Shown here piece after piece: positions 18,905-26,848 of a DNA stretch of 64,000 nt. How positions within the stretch are numbered: the first letter of the stretch is position 1; every line of letters begins with the position of its first letter. The position numbers and the translations under genes are program-made. The stretch comes from Hyphomicrobiales bacterium (lineage in GTDB: Bacteria > Pseudomonadota > Alphaproteobacteria > Rhizobiales > Rhizobiaceae). Location of the stretch: positions 95,717 through 159,716 of the forward strand of contig UCKU01000020.1 in NCBI GenBank assembly GCA_900473185.1, given 5' to 3'. The notes beneath the pieces are model-generated. The model was not told the origin of the DNA. It was given only the letters and a program-made list of their open reading frames with translations, and made no database searches.

Positions 18905-20104
18905 GTGAACACACTGGATTTTGACAAGAAGCCGGAAGACACCCGTGTCGTCGTCGCCATGTCTGGCGGCGTTGACAGTTCCGTCGTGGCTGGGCTTCTC
19001 AAACGCCAGGGATACGATGTGCTGGGCATCACGCTGCAGCTTTACGATCATGGCGCTGCGGTCCACCGTGCCGGCTCGTGCTGTGCGGGCCAGGATATCG
19101 ACGATGCGCGCCGTGTCTGCGAGACGCTCGGTATTCCGCATTACGTGCTCGACTACGAGAAGCGGTTCCGCGAAACCGTCATCAATCCCTTTGCCGAGAG
19201 CTACGTCGCCGGCGAGACGCCAATCCCCTGCGTTGCCTGCAACCAGACGGTCAAGTTCGCCGATCTTCTGGCCACGGCCAAGGAACTCGGCGCCGATGCG
19301 CTGGCGACCGGCCATTATATCCGCTCGCGTCCAAATCCATCGTCCTGCAATCCCGGTCGCCGCGCGCTTTATCGCCCTGCTGATGCCGACCGCGACCAGA
19401 GCTATTTCCTCTTCGCCACGACGCAGGAGCAGATCGACTATCTGCGCTTCCCGCTCGGCGGTCTGCCGAAGTCGGAAACCCGCCGACTGGCCGAAGAGAT
19501 GGGCCTCGTCGTCGCCAAGAAGGCCGACAGCCAGGACATCTGTTTCGTGCCGCAGGGCAAATATTCCGACATCATCACCAAGCTGAAGCCGAATTCGGCC
19601 TTGGCCGGTGATATCGTTCATCTCGATGGCCGCATCCTCGGCCAGCACGAAGGCATCCTGCATTACACGATCGGCCAGCGCCGCGGCATCGGCATTGCCA
19701 CCGGCGAACCGCTCTACGTCGTCTTTCTCGACGCCCGTTCGCGCCGCGTCATCGTCGGTCCGAAGGAGGCGCTGGAAACGCACCGCGTCTATCTGCGCGA
19801 CGTCAACTGGCTGGGCGACGAGACGCTTCAGGTCGCAGCGTCAGGCGAAGGTTTTGCCTGCTACGCCAAAGTGCGTTCCACCCGTGCGCCGGCGCCTGCC
19901 GTGCTGCACATCGATGCAAGCGGTGTCTATGTCGACCTGACGGTCGGCGAGGCGGGCATCGCGCCCGGTCAGGCCTGCGCGCTCTATTCGGCACCCGGCG
20001 ATGACGCCCGCGTCTTCGGTGGCGGCTTCATCGAACGTTCTGAGCGTGAGCCTGATGCAGAAGCCTCGTTGAAGGCGCTGCTTTCCAACTACGCGATGGC
20101 CTGA
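18905..20104 (+). CDS. mnmA: tRNA-specific 2-thiouridylase MnmA
   Basis: 399 residues. Adds sulfur to U34 of Lys, Glu and Gln tRNAs. PP-loop motif VVVAMSGGVDSS (about residues 13-24), catalytic cysteines in the CVAC and DICFVP contexts, a QDQ-like segment DRDQSYFLF, and the C-terminal OB-like domain. The GTG at 18905 is chosen over the TTG at 18893 because the conserved MNTLDFDKKPEDTRV begins there. A tRNA-Met gene follows about 135 bases downstream behind a separate promoter. Confidence 0.95.
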   Translation: MNTLDFDKKPEDTRVVVAMSGGVDSSVVAGLLKRQGYDVLGITLQLYDHGAAVHRAGSCCAGQDIDDARRVCETLGIPHYVLDYEKRFRETVINPFAESYVAGETPIPCVACNQTVKFADLLATAKELGADALATGHYIRSRPNPSSCNPGRRALYRPADADRDQSYFLFATTQEQIDYLRFPLGGLPKSETRRLAEEMGLVVAKKADSQDICFVPQGKYSDIITKLKPNSALAGDIVHLDGRILGQHEGILHYTIGQRRGIGIATGEPLYVVFLDARSRRVIVGPKEALETHRVYLRDVNWLGDETLQVAASGEGFACYAKVRSTRAPAPAVLHIDASGVYVDLTVGEAGIAPGQACALYSAPGDDARVFGGGFIERSEREPDAEASLKALLSNYAMA

Positions 20105-20110
20105 AACGGC

Positions 20111-20143
20111 GAAAAACGGCACTGCGGAAAGCCTACCGTTTTT
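20111..20143 (+). terminator. Terminator-like hairpin after mnmA
   Basis: GAAAAACGG pairs with CCGTTTTTC across a 15-base loop that contains a further weak stem. It lies just after the mnmA stop and before the tRNA promoter. Confidence 0.6.
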
Positions 20144-20156
20144 CTCCATCATGTGC

Positions 20157-20186
20157 TTGACACAAAGCGGAAGCGCACCTTATAAG
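20157..20186 (+). promoter_or_regulatory. Housekeeping promoter of the tRNA-Met gene
   Basis: TTGACA (20157-20162), 18 bases, TATAAG (20181-20186). It lies 53 bases upstream of the tRNA. The TATAAG/18-base layout matches the promoter at 63962 at the right edge. Confidence 0.78.
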
Positions 20187-20238
20187 CCGCACATCCCACG
20201 GACCGGAAGCGCTTCGCGAACGGTATCGTTTGACCAGT

Positions 20239-20315
20239 GGCGGAGTAGCTCAGTAGGTCAGAGCAGAGGAATCATAATCCTTGTGTCGGGGGTTCAAATC
20301 CCTCCTCCGCTACCA
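20239..20315 (+). tRNA. tRNA-Met (anticodon CAU, probably elongator)
   Basis: 77 bases including an encoded CCA. Acceptor stem GGCGGAG/CTCCGCT (first pair G-U), D-arm with AGCTCAGTAGGTCAGAGC, anticodon arm GAGGA-ATCATAA-TCCTT with CAT at the anticodon, T-arm GGGGG-TTCAAAT-CCCTC, discriminator A and CCA. A GG-start acceptor stem fits elongator tRNA-Met; CAU is also used by initiator and Ile2, whose identity sequences differ from this one. Preceded by its own TTGACA/TATAAG promoter. Confidence 0.93.
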
Positions 20316-20405
20316 CTCGTCCCCAAGATCAAAACTATCAGTGCGCGCTGGCCGTGGAGCCGCTATAATTTTGACCGAAGACGCATCGTTACCTGGGGAT
20401 TCACA

Positions 20406-20657
20406 ATGAAATATGCTGTTGTCGCAATGCTTCTGCTGGCTGCCGGCTGCAGCACGACGACGGAAGACCAGCCGATCCCTGGCAGCCTGACCTATGGCGG
20501 CAAGGTTATCCATTCGCCTTACAAGCCTGGCACGGTGATCAAACATACATTCCTTGGCGATTTCGGCTCGCGGCAGTTCGAACGGTATGTGGTGCAGCCC
20601 GACGGTACGCTCAAGCTTGCCTCTCGTATCGAAAGCGAGGATTTCCTCTGGAATTGA
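20406..20657 (+). CDS. Small lipoprotein (83 aa), unknown function
   Basis: Signal peptide MKYAVVAMLLLAAGCSTTTE with lipobox LAAGC (lipidated Cys15), so a small outer- or inner-membrane lipoprotein. The mature part is Gly/Pro-rich at first, then KPGTVIKHTFLGDFGSRQFERYVV and a short hydrophobic end. A GGGGA sequence precedes the ATG. Similar tiny lipoproteins are common in rhizobia; no function can be assigned. It follows the tRNA and precedes the universal stress protein. Confidence 0.8.
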   Translation: MKYAVVAMLLLAAGCSTTTEDQPIPGSLTYGGKVIHSPYKPGTVIKHTFLGDFGSRQFERYVVQPDGTLKLASRIESEDFLWN

Positions 20658-20671
20658 GCGCGGCCTCAAGA

Positions 20672-20685
20672 TTGACCTGCATCAA
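20672..20685. promoter_or_regulatory. FNR/FixK-type box upstream of the universal stress protein
   Basis: TTGACCTGCATCAA matches TTGA-N6-TCAA, the core of FNR/FixK/FnrN sites, as TTGAC-CTGC-ATCAA. It is about 68 bases upstream of the start at 20753 and 15 after the lipoprotein stop. Confidence 0.6.
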
Positions 20686-20752
20686 GGCGCGGGATTACCA
20701 TTGCTGTTGAATTCCTTCTTCATTTGAATTCAGCCAGCAGAACGGATCTCCC

Positions 20753-21190
20753 ATGTACAATCGCATATTGCTGCCCACTGACGGTTCGGAACTTGCCGGT
20801 CGGGGTGTCGATCATGGTCTTGCGCTTGCCAAGGCGCTCAACCTTCCCGTGACCGTTATCAGCGTCATCGTGCCGCTGACCGGTTTTGCGCTGCAAGGGA
20901 TCGTGCAGGCTGAGGCGATGGACAGCTATAATGAGGGTCGCCGGAAGGAGATCGAGGATCTGGAAAAGATCATCGGGGAAAAAGCGAAGAGCGCCGGTGT
21001 TGTCGCCGACTTCGTCAGCAAGGTGCATCTTTCGCCGGCAGTCGCCATATTGGAAACGGCAGCAGAGCGGGGCTGCGGCCTGATCGTTATTTCCTCGCAT
21101 GGCCGCCGTGGGATCTCGCGGCTCATGCTCGGCAGCCAGACGTCCGAGGTCCTTTCCGAGGCGGCTATCCCGGTCCTGGTGGTAAAGTAG
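20753..21190 (+). CDS. Universal stress protein, UspA family
   Basis: 145 residues, single domain. N-terminal MYNRILLPTDGSELAGR and C-terminal nucleotide-binding motif SSHGRRGISRLMLGSQTSE (G-2x-G-9x-G(S/T) type), so it belongs to the ATP-binding UspA branch. Cytoplasmic; no enzymatic reaction known. An FNR/FixK-like box upstream suggests induction at low oxygen, a common theme for Usp proteins. Short intergenic distance to the lipoprotein, but the box implies an independent promoter. Confidence 0.9.
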   Translation: MYNRILLPTDGSELAGRGVDHGLALAKALNLPVTVISVIVPLTGFALQGIVQAEAMDSYNEGRRKEIEDLEKIIGEKAKSAGVVADFVSKVHLSPAVAILETAAERGCGLIVISSHGRRGISRLMLGSQTSEVLSEAAIPVLVVK

Positions 21191-21195
21191 GCGAC

Positions 21196-21384
21196 CTAGT
21201 TTTCCGTCAGGGCGGCGAGGGACGCCGTGCGCTCGGCGGTGTGATCTGCCGTCTTGGTGGACACCGCTCCGCTTTTCTCGTGGCCGTCCTCGGCTTCGTC
21301 AGGGCTACCCGCCGCCGGCGTCATGTAGAAGGCCAGCATTTCCTCCAGGCGGGAGGTGGTGAGGCTGGTGGCGAAACCCTTCAT
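21196..21384 (-). CDS. Small hypothetical protein (62 aa), possible
   Basis: MKGFATSLTTSRLEEMLAFY followed by a Pro/Gly/acidic tail. The ATG has GAGGAAAG upstream at normal spacing. It starts beyond the 3' end of the lysR gene at 21489 and ends six bases from the uspA stop, so it fills the gap neatly. The N-terminal helix looks real and the tail is low complexity. A shadow ORF cannot be excluded, hence moderate confidence. No family recognised. Confidence 0.45.
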   Translation of the reverse strand: MKGFATSLTTSRLEEMLAFYMTPAAGSPDEAEDGHEKSGAVSTKTADHTAERTASLAALTEN

Positions 21385-21488
21385 GGCTTTCCTCGGCGGC
21401 GTTTCCAGTTGTGAAATTTCATAGCCTACGTTCAGGCCGGTCCGGAACAAGGGCCGCGAGGTTGTCACCAACTTTCGAAGATCGGCAC

Positions 21489-22391
21489 TTAGTCGTGGAT
21501 AAGTTCCAGGCAGAACTCGATAAAGGCGTTGACCTTGGCCGGTACATGGTGCCGGGAAGGGTGGACGGCATAGAGGGGGAAAGTTTCGCCCGGCCAGCCT
21601 GGATAGAGCTCTACAAGGCGTCCGTCGGCAAGCAGGTCCTTGACGCTGAGGGCAAGCACCTGGGCGATGCCGGCGCCGGCAAGGCAGGCATCGAGCATGG
21701 TGCCGGGGTCGCTCATCAGAAGCGGTCCACGGGCGTCGAGCGGCACGATCTTCTTGCCCCTGTGCAGTTCCCATTCGAAAGTCTGGCCTGTCAGCGGATC
21801 GCGGAACTGGATGCAGGAGTGGTTAGCGATTTCGGCAGGCGTCCTCGGCGCGCCGTGCTCGGCGAGATAGGCAGGGGTGGCGACCGTGAGGACGCGGGTT
21901 TCCATCAGCTTGCGGGCGATGCGCGACGAGTTCGGCTGCTGGCCGAAGCGGATGGCGATATCAATGCCGTCGGCGACGAGATCACTCATCAGGTCGCGGG
22001 TTATCAATTCGAGTTCCAGTGCCGGATAGCGGGTCATGAACTGCTTCAGATGCGGCGCCAGCACCATGCGGGAAAAGATCGGATCGACATCGACGCGCAG
22101 GCGGCCGCGCACGGTCAGAGACGCACCTGATGCGAGCGTCGCGGCCTCCTCTATGCCATCGAGATGCGGAGCGACCTGTTCGTAGAAACGGGCGCCTTCG
22201 TCCGTCAGCCGTACCGAGCGGGTGGTGCGGTCGAGCAGGCGCACGCCGACACGGGCCTCCAGTCTCGATATGGCGCGGCTGACGCCGGAGGCTGAAAGGC
22301 CGAGCGCATCGGCTGCCCTGACGAAGCTGCCGCTTTCGACCACTGCGGCAAGCGTGCTGACACCGGAAAGCAGGCGGCCGTCGAATGCCAT
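21489..22391 (-). CDS. LysR-family transcriptional regulator
   Basis: 300 residues. N-terminal helix-turn-helix (LAAVVESGSFVRAADALGLSASGVSRAISRLE, about residues 13-44) and effector-binding domain with RTTRSVRLTDEG hinge and a GRLVELYPGW end. Member of the large CrgA/YafC-like group with few hallmarks of target. The neighbour on the other side is a small membrane protein gene transcribed away from it; no obvious metabolic partner in the immediate vicinity. Confidence 0.87.
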   Translation of the reverse strand: MAFDGRLLSGVSTLAAVVESGSFVRAADALGLSASGVSRAISRLEARVGVRLLDRTTRSVRLTDEGARFYEQVAPHLDGIEEAATLASGASLTVRGRLRVDVDPIFSRMVLAPHLKQFMTRYPALELELITRDLMSDLVADGIDIAIRFGQQPNSSRIARKLMETRVLTVATPAYLAEHGAPRTPAEIANHSCIQFRDPLTGQTFEWELHRGKKIVPLDARGPLLMSDPGTMLDACLAGAGIAQVLALSVKDLLADGRLVELYPGWPGETFPLYAVHPSRHHVPAKVNAFIEFCLELIHD

Positions 22392-22496
22392 GGATCACTC
22401 CCGATTTGATGTCATTGATGATGTTAGGGAAGTGCGGCCTAGTCAACAACGTCGGCACCTTATCGCTGCCCGTATGGATCCAAAAACCGGTTCGAT

Positions 22497-22521
22497 GGAA
22501 CATCTTCCCGCTAATTTGGTT
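22497..22521 (+). promoter_or_regulatory. EcfG (RpoE2-type) stress promoter candidate
   Basis: GGAAC (22497-22501), 16 bases, GGTT (22518-22521), fitting GGAAC-N18-TT. The start codon of the 128-aa membrane protein lies 28 bases downstream of its end. Confidence 0.55.
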
Positions 22522-22549
22522 TCTACCGCACAGATTGGAGGATCAAGCG

Positions 22550-22936
22550 ATGACCCAATATGGTGACGACAAGAACCGAATCGTGGATGAGAATACCGGC
22601 ATGCCACTCGGGCAGGCATCCTATAAAGAGGAGAAAGTGCTGGCCGATGAGCGGCGTAGCGTCTCGCTCTGGGGTGTGCTCGCAGCCGGCATTCTGGTCA
22701 TTCTGATCGCTGCGGCGAGCTTTGCCATCTGGCCGGGCACGACCACAGAACCGGCTTCGACCGCATCCACAACGCCCAATGCGATCACCGGGCAGCCTTC
22801 GGGTGCCGGTACTTTAGACAACAATCCGGCGACCGGCTCCATCAAGCCGCTGGAACCGACAGATCGCAACCCGACGCCTGACGGCAGCAGGCCGACGGGC
22901 ACGACCGCAACAAGCGGCACGCAAAACGGCCAGTAA
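22550..22936 (+). CDS. Small single-pass membrane protein (128 aa), unknown
   Basis: A charged N-terminus (MTQYGDDKNRIVDENTGMP...), one transmembrane helix (about residues 38-58: LWGVLAAGILVILIAAASFAI), then a Thr/Pro/Gly/Ser-rich tail outside, ending GTQNGQ. Likely a tail exposed in the periplasm, perhaps surface- or wall-associated. Start chosen at the ATG preceded by TTGGAGGATC. An EcfG-like promoter upstream suggests it is a stress-response gene. No enzyme motif; no family recognised beyond low-complexity similarity. Confidence 0.72.
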   Translation: MTQYGDDKNRIVDENTGMPLGQASYKEEKVLADERRSVSLWGVLAAGILVILIAAASFAIWPGTTTEPASTASTTPNAITGQPSGAGTLDNNPATGSIKPLEPTDRNPTPDGSRPTGTTATSGTQNGQ

Positions 22937-22955
22937 CTTCGCACTACGGCTGGGG

Positions 22956-22988
22956 AAGGGCCGCGCGGCTTCCGCGCGGCCCTTTTCA
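22956..22988. terminator. Bidirectional terminator between small membrane protein and xfp
   Basis: AAGGGCCGCGCGG pairs with CCGCGCGGCCCTT across a two- to four-base loop and ends in TTTT. The AA on the left also gives a T tract on the - strand, so it can end xfp as well. Confidence 0.82.
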
Positions 22989-23006
22989 TATCAGGCTACC
23001 CTCGCC

Positions 23007-25394
23007 TCAGGCTGCGGGCCATTTCCAGTTGCGCACATCCGGCATGTCCTCGCCATATTCACGGACATAGGCGTGATGCTCGATGAGCTTGGCTCTCAGG
23101 CTTTCGAGCACCTCGGGCACTTTCTCCTTCAGGCCCGGAACGCGCTCGATCGCCTCGATGGCGAGGTGGAAGCGGTCGAGCTCGTTAAGCACGGTCATGT
23201 CGAAGGGCGTGGTCGTCGTGCCCTCTTCGATGAAGCCGCGCACATGGATGTTGCGGTGGTTGGTGCGCTTATAGGTCAGCCGGTGGATGAGGTAGGGATA
23301 GCCGTGATAGGCGAAGATCACCGGCCTGTCCTTCGTGAAGATCGCGTCGAAGGCCTCGTCCGTCAGGCCATGCGGATGCTGATCCTGTGATTGCAGGGCG
23401 AGAAGGTCGACCACGTTGACAGTGCGGATCTTCAGCTCCGGAATATGCCGATGCAGCAGATCGACGGCAGCGAGCGTCTCCATGGTCGGCACGTCACCAG
23501 CGCAGGCCATGACGACATCGGGCGCCACCGTATCGTCCTCATAGCTTGCCCAGTTCCAAATGCCGATACCGGTCTCGCAATGTTTCACCGCCTCGTCCAT
23601 GGTCAGCCATTGCGGCTCCGGCTGCTTGCCGGCGACGATGACATTGATGCGGTCGTAGGTCTTCAGGCAATGATCGCCGACCCAGAGGAGGGTGTTGGCG
23701 TCCGGCGGCAGGTAGATGCGGACGATATCGGCCTTCTTGTTGGCGACGAGATCGACGAAGCCGGGATCCTGATGCGAGAAGCCGTTATGGTCCTGCCGCC
23801 AGACATGCGAGGTCAAGAGATAGTTGAGCGAGGAGATCGGCTTCCTCCACTCCAGTTCGCGGGTGACCTTCAGCCACTTGGCGTGCTGGTTGAACATGGA
23901 ATCGATGATGTGGATGAAGGCCTCGTAGCAGGAAAACAGGCCATGCCTGCCCGTCAGCAGGTAGCCTTCCAGCCATCCCTGGCAAAGATGTTCGCTCAGC
24001 ACCTCCATGACGCGGCCGTCGCTGGCGAGGCTCACGTCATAGGGTTCGATCTTCTCCATCCAGACGCGATCGGTGACTTCAAAGACGCTGCCGAGACGGT
24101 TCGATTCCGTTTCGTCGGGGCCGAAAATGCGAAAGTTCGCGTTGGCGTCGTTGAGCTTCAGCGTATCGCGCAGGTAATGGCCGAGGATTTCGGTGGATTG
24201 CACCATCTCAGCCCCCCGTTTTTCCACCTTTACCTCATAGGTGCGGATATCAGGCGCGATCAGCTCCTTGCGTAGCAGACCGCCATTGGCGTGCGGATTG
24301 GCACCCATGCGGCGTTTGCCTGAGGGCGCCAGCGCCCGCAGTTCCGGCTTCAGCGTGCCCGACGCATCGAAGAGGTCTTCGGGATCGTAACCGCGCATCC
24401 AGTCTTCGAGGATTTTCCGGTGTCCGTCGTTCTCCCGGCAATTGGAAACCGGCACCTGATGGGCGCGCCAGAAACCTTCGACCTTTTTTCCATCCACTTC
24501 TTTCGGGCCAGTCCAGCCCTTGGGGCTGCGCAGCACGATCATCGGCCAGCGCGGGCAGGCCTGTGGCGCCGTGCCGTCGCGGGCCTCCTTCTGAATTGCT
24601 CGAATGCGGTCGAAGATCTTGTCGAAGGCAGCGGCCATCTGCTGATGCATCTTTGCCGGCTCATGGCCTTCGACGAAGAAGGGCTCATAGCCGTAGCCTT
24701 CGAACAAATGCATCAGATCTTCGTCGCTCGCCCGACCGAGGATGGTTGGATTGGCGATCTTGTAGCCGTTGAGATGCAGGATCGGCAGGACGGCGCCGTC
24801 GCGGGCGGGGTTGAGGAACTTGTTGGAATGCCAGCTTGCCGCCAGCGGGCCGGTCTCGGCTTCGCCATCGCCGATGACGCAGGCGACGATCAGATCGGGA
24901 TTATCGAAGGCTGCGCCATAAGCATGGACGAGCGCATAGCCGAGTTCACCGCCCTCATGGATGGAGCCGGGCGTTTCCGGCGCCGCATGGCTCGGGATGC
25001 CGCCGGGGAAGGAGAACTGGCGGAAGAGCTTGCGCATGCCGTCCTCGGTCTCGGCGATATCGGGATAGATCTCGCTGTAAATGCCTTCGAGATAGGTATT
25101 GGCGACCATGCCCGGTCCACCATGGCCGGGGCCGCACATATAGATGATGTCGAGATCGCGGGCGCGGATGATGCGGTTCAGATGCGCGTAGATGAAGTTG
25201 AGGCCGGGCGTGGTGCCCCAGTGACCGAGCAGGCGGGGCTTGATATGTTCCGGTTTTAGCGGCTGGCGCAGGAGAGGATTGGATAGGAGATAGATCTGGC
25301 CGACCGAGAGATAGTTGGCTGCCCGCCAGTAGCGGTCGATGAGTGTGAGTTCGGCGTCGGAAATAACTGCTGGAGTCGAGACATGCTTTTCCAC
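23007..25394 (-). CDS. xfp: Xylulose-5-phosphate/fructose-6-phosphate phosphoketolase
   Basis: 795 residues, the family norm. Cytosolic thiamine-diphosphate enzyme that splits xylulose-5-P (or fructose-6-P) with phosphate to acetyl-phosphate and glyceraldehyde-3-P (or erythrose-4-P). Motifs: N-terminal NYLSVGQIYLLSNPLLR, LLGHWGTTPGLNFIYAHLNR, GPGHGGPGMVAN, and thiamine-diphosphate VIGDGEAETGPLAASWH. ackA is upstream on the same strand with a 71-base gap, so acetyl-phosphate can be turned into acetate plus ATP. An FNR/FixK-like box sits in the gap. This pair gives a sugar-phosphate bypass of glycolysis. Confidence 0.96.
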   Translation of the reverse strand: MEKHVSTPAVISDAELTLIDRYWRAANYLSVGQIYLLSNPLLRQPLKPEHIKPRLLGHWGTTPGLNFIYAHLNRIIRARDLDIIYMCGPGHGGPGMVANTYLEGIYSEIYPDIAETEDGMRKLFRQFSFPGGIPSHAAPETPGSIHEGGELGYALVHAYGAAFDNPDLIVACVIGDGEAETGPLAASWHSNKFLNPARDGAVLPILHLNGYKIANPTILGRASDEDLMHLFEGYGYEPFFVEGHEPAKMHQQMAAAFDKIFDRIRAIQKEARDGTAPQACPRWPMIVLRSPKGWTGPKEVDGKKVEGFWRAHQVPVSNCRENDGHRKILEDWMRGYDPEDLFDASGTLKPELRALAPSGKRRMGANPHANGGLLRKELIAPDIRTYEVKVEKRGAEMVQSTEILGHYLRDTLKLNDANANFRIFGPDETESNRLGSVFEVTDRVWMEKIEPYDVSLASDGRVMEVLSEHLCQGWLEGYLLTGRHGLFSCYEAFIHIIDSMFNQHAKWLKVTRELEWRKPISSLNYLLTSHVWRQDHNGFSHQDPGFVDLVANKKADIVRIYLPPDANTLLWVGDHCLKTYDRINVIVAGKQPEPQWLTMDEAVKHCETGIGIWNWASYEDDTVAPDVVMACAGDVPTMETLAAVDLLHRHIPELKIRTVNVVDLLALQSQDQHPHGLTDEAFDAIFTKDRPVIFAYHGYPYLIHRLTYKRTNHRNIHVRGFIEEGTTTTPFDMTVLNELDRFHLAIEAIERVPGLKEKVPEVLESLRAKLIEHHAYVREYGEDMPDVRNWKWPAA

Positions 25395-25452
25395 GGATTT
25401 CTCCCGTTAAACTTGTTCAACGTCAATTCTAGCTGATGGCGCAGGCATGCAT

Positions 25453-25466
25453 TTGATCTGGATCAT
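25453..25466. promoter_or_regulatory. FNR/FixK-type box upstream of xfp
   Basis: TTGATCTGGATCAT (on the other strand ATGATCCAGATCAA), matching TTGAT-N4-ATCAA at 13 of 14 defined and spacer positions. It overlaps the final base of ackA and is centred about 65 bases upstream of the xfp start. Confidence 0.6.
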
Positions 25467-26641
25467 CAGGAACGAAGAATAGAGAGCGCTTCCTGCGCGA
25501 TGACCTGTTCCTCGTCGGTCGCAATGACATGCGCCGTTATGCGGCTTGCGGGTGTCGTGATTGTGAAGCCGTCGGCGGCGTTCGCCTTTTCATCGACGGC
25601 AAGGCCGAGCCAGCTCAAGCGCTGGAGGACTGCTGCGCGGATCTGCGGCTGATGCTCGCCGATGCCGGCCGTGAATACGATGGCGTCGAGCCCGCCGAGC
25701 GTCACCGACATGCGACCGATCTCGCCTGCGATGCGCAATGTGAAGAGGTCGAGCGCCTCCTGGGCTTCTGCGCGGCTATCCTCGAGAAGATCGCGGGTAT
25801 CGGCATTGATGCCGGAGACGCCGAGCAGGCCGGAGCGATGGTAGAGTAGATCTTCCACCTGATCGGCGGACTGCTTCTTTTGCTGCAGCAGATGCAGGAT
25901 CACGCCGGGATCGAGCCAGCCGGGCCTTGTGGCCATGGGAATGCCGTCGAGCGTGGAAAAGCCCATGCTGCAATCGCGACTGATGCCGTTTGCCAGAGCG
26001 CAGAGGCTTGCGCCGCTACCGAGATGGGCGGCGACGATTTTCGTTTTATTCGACAGCCGGCGGTTCACCTCCCCTGAGATGAATTTGTAGGAAAGGCCAT
26101 GAAAGCCGTAGCGCTTGATACCCTCCTCATGAAGCGCGCGGGGAATGGCGAAGCGGCGGACGAGATCGGCCTGCGTGGCATGAAAGGCGGTATCGAAGGA
26201 AGCCGTCTGGGCAAGCTGTGGCTTCAGATGCTTCAGGGCGCGGATGAAGCGAAGCGCCTGCGGCTGGTGAAGGGGGGCGAGCGGCGTGAGCGCGTCGACC
26301 GCCGCGATTGCGGCGTCATCAAGCGCGGTTGCCGCGGTAAAACGGTCGCCGCCATGGACGACGCGGTGGCCTGCAGCGCGGACGTCGCCGATATCGAAAT
26401 GCTCCGAGAGCAGTTTGAACGTTTCGTCGATGACGGCGTGCAAATCGTCGGTAAGCTCCGCCTTCAGCGGCGTATCAAATGTCTGCGGACCCTCCGCCAG
26501 CTTGAAGGTGAGCGGTTTGGAGCGGAAGTCGATCACGCCCTTGCCGATGCGGCGCACCTTTGCATCCTCGATTGCGAAGATGCCGATCTTGACCGTCGAC
26601 GAGCCGGCATTGAAGGTCAGGAGAAGGTCGTTCGACGGCAT
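25466..26641 (-). CDS. ackA: Acetate kinase AckA
   Basis: 391 residues. Transfers phosphate between acetyl-phosphate and ADP/ATP. N-terminal LLTFNAGSSTVKIGIF (ATPase-fold phosphate 1 motif), central GYRVVHGGD-type AAGHRVVHGGDRF, HLGSGASLCA with the conserved adenosine motif, and C-terminal VFTAGIGEHQPQIRA. The ATG at 26641 starts at the conserved N-terminus; an in-frame ATG 48 bases upstream adds a non-conserved Ser/Arg-rich tail. First gene of an ackA-xfp unit on the - strand. Confidence 0.95.
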   Translation of the reverse strand: MPSNDLLLTFNAGSSTVKIGIFAIEDAKVRRIGKGVIDFRSKPLTFKLAEGPQTFDTPLKAELTDDLHAVIDETFKLLSEHFDIGDVRAAGHRVVHGGDRFTAATALDDAAIAAVDALTPLAPLHQPQALRFIRALKHLKPQLAQTASFDTAFHATQADLVRRFAIPRALHEEGIKRYGFHGLSYKFISGEVNRRLSNKTKIVAAHLGSGASLCALANGISRDCSMGFSTLDGIPMATRPGWLDPGVILHLLQQKKQSADQVEDLLYHRSGLLGVSGINADTRDLLEDSRAEAQEALDLFTLRIAGEIGRMSVTLGGLDAIVFTAGIGEHQPQIRAAVLQRLSWLGLAVDEKANAADGFTITTPASRITAHVIATDEEQVIAQEALSILRS

Positions 26642-26848
26642 TTGCTTGTTGCTCCCCGGCAAGCGTGACGATGACGAACTTAGCGTCATCGTGCCCGGGG
26701 GGAAGTCTCTTGCGCCCCGGCAGGCAATTTTTGGTTGCCGATTTCGGTCCCGGTCCGGGATGGCACGCGAATGGCCGCGTCATGAGAGCTTCACGCTAGG
26801 GATTTATTAACAAACGGCAATTTTGCAAATGGAACAAGGAACTATGCC

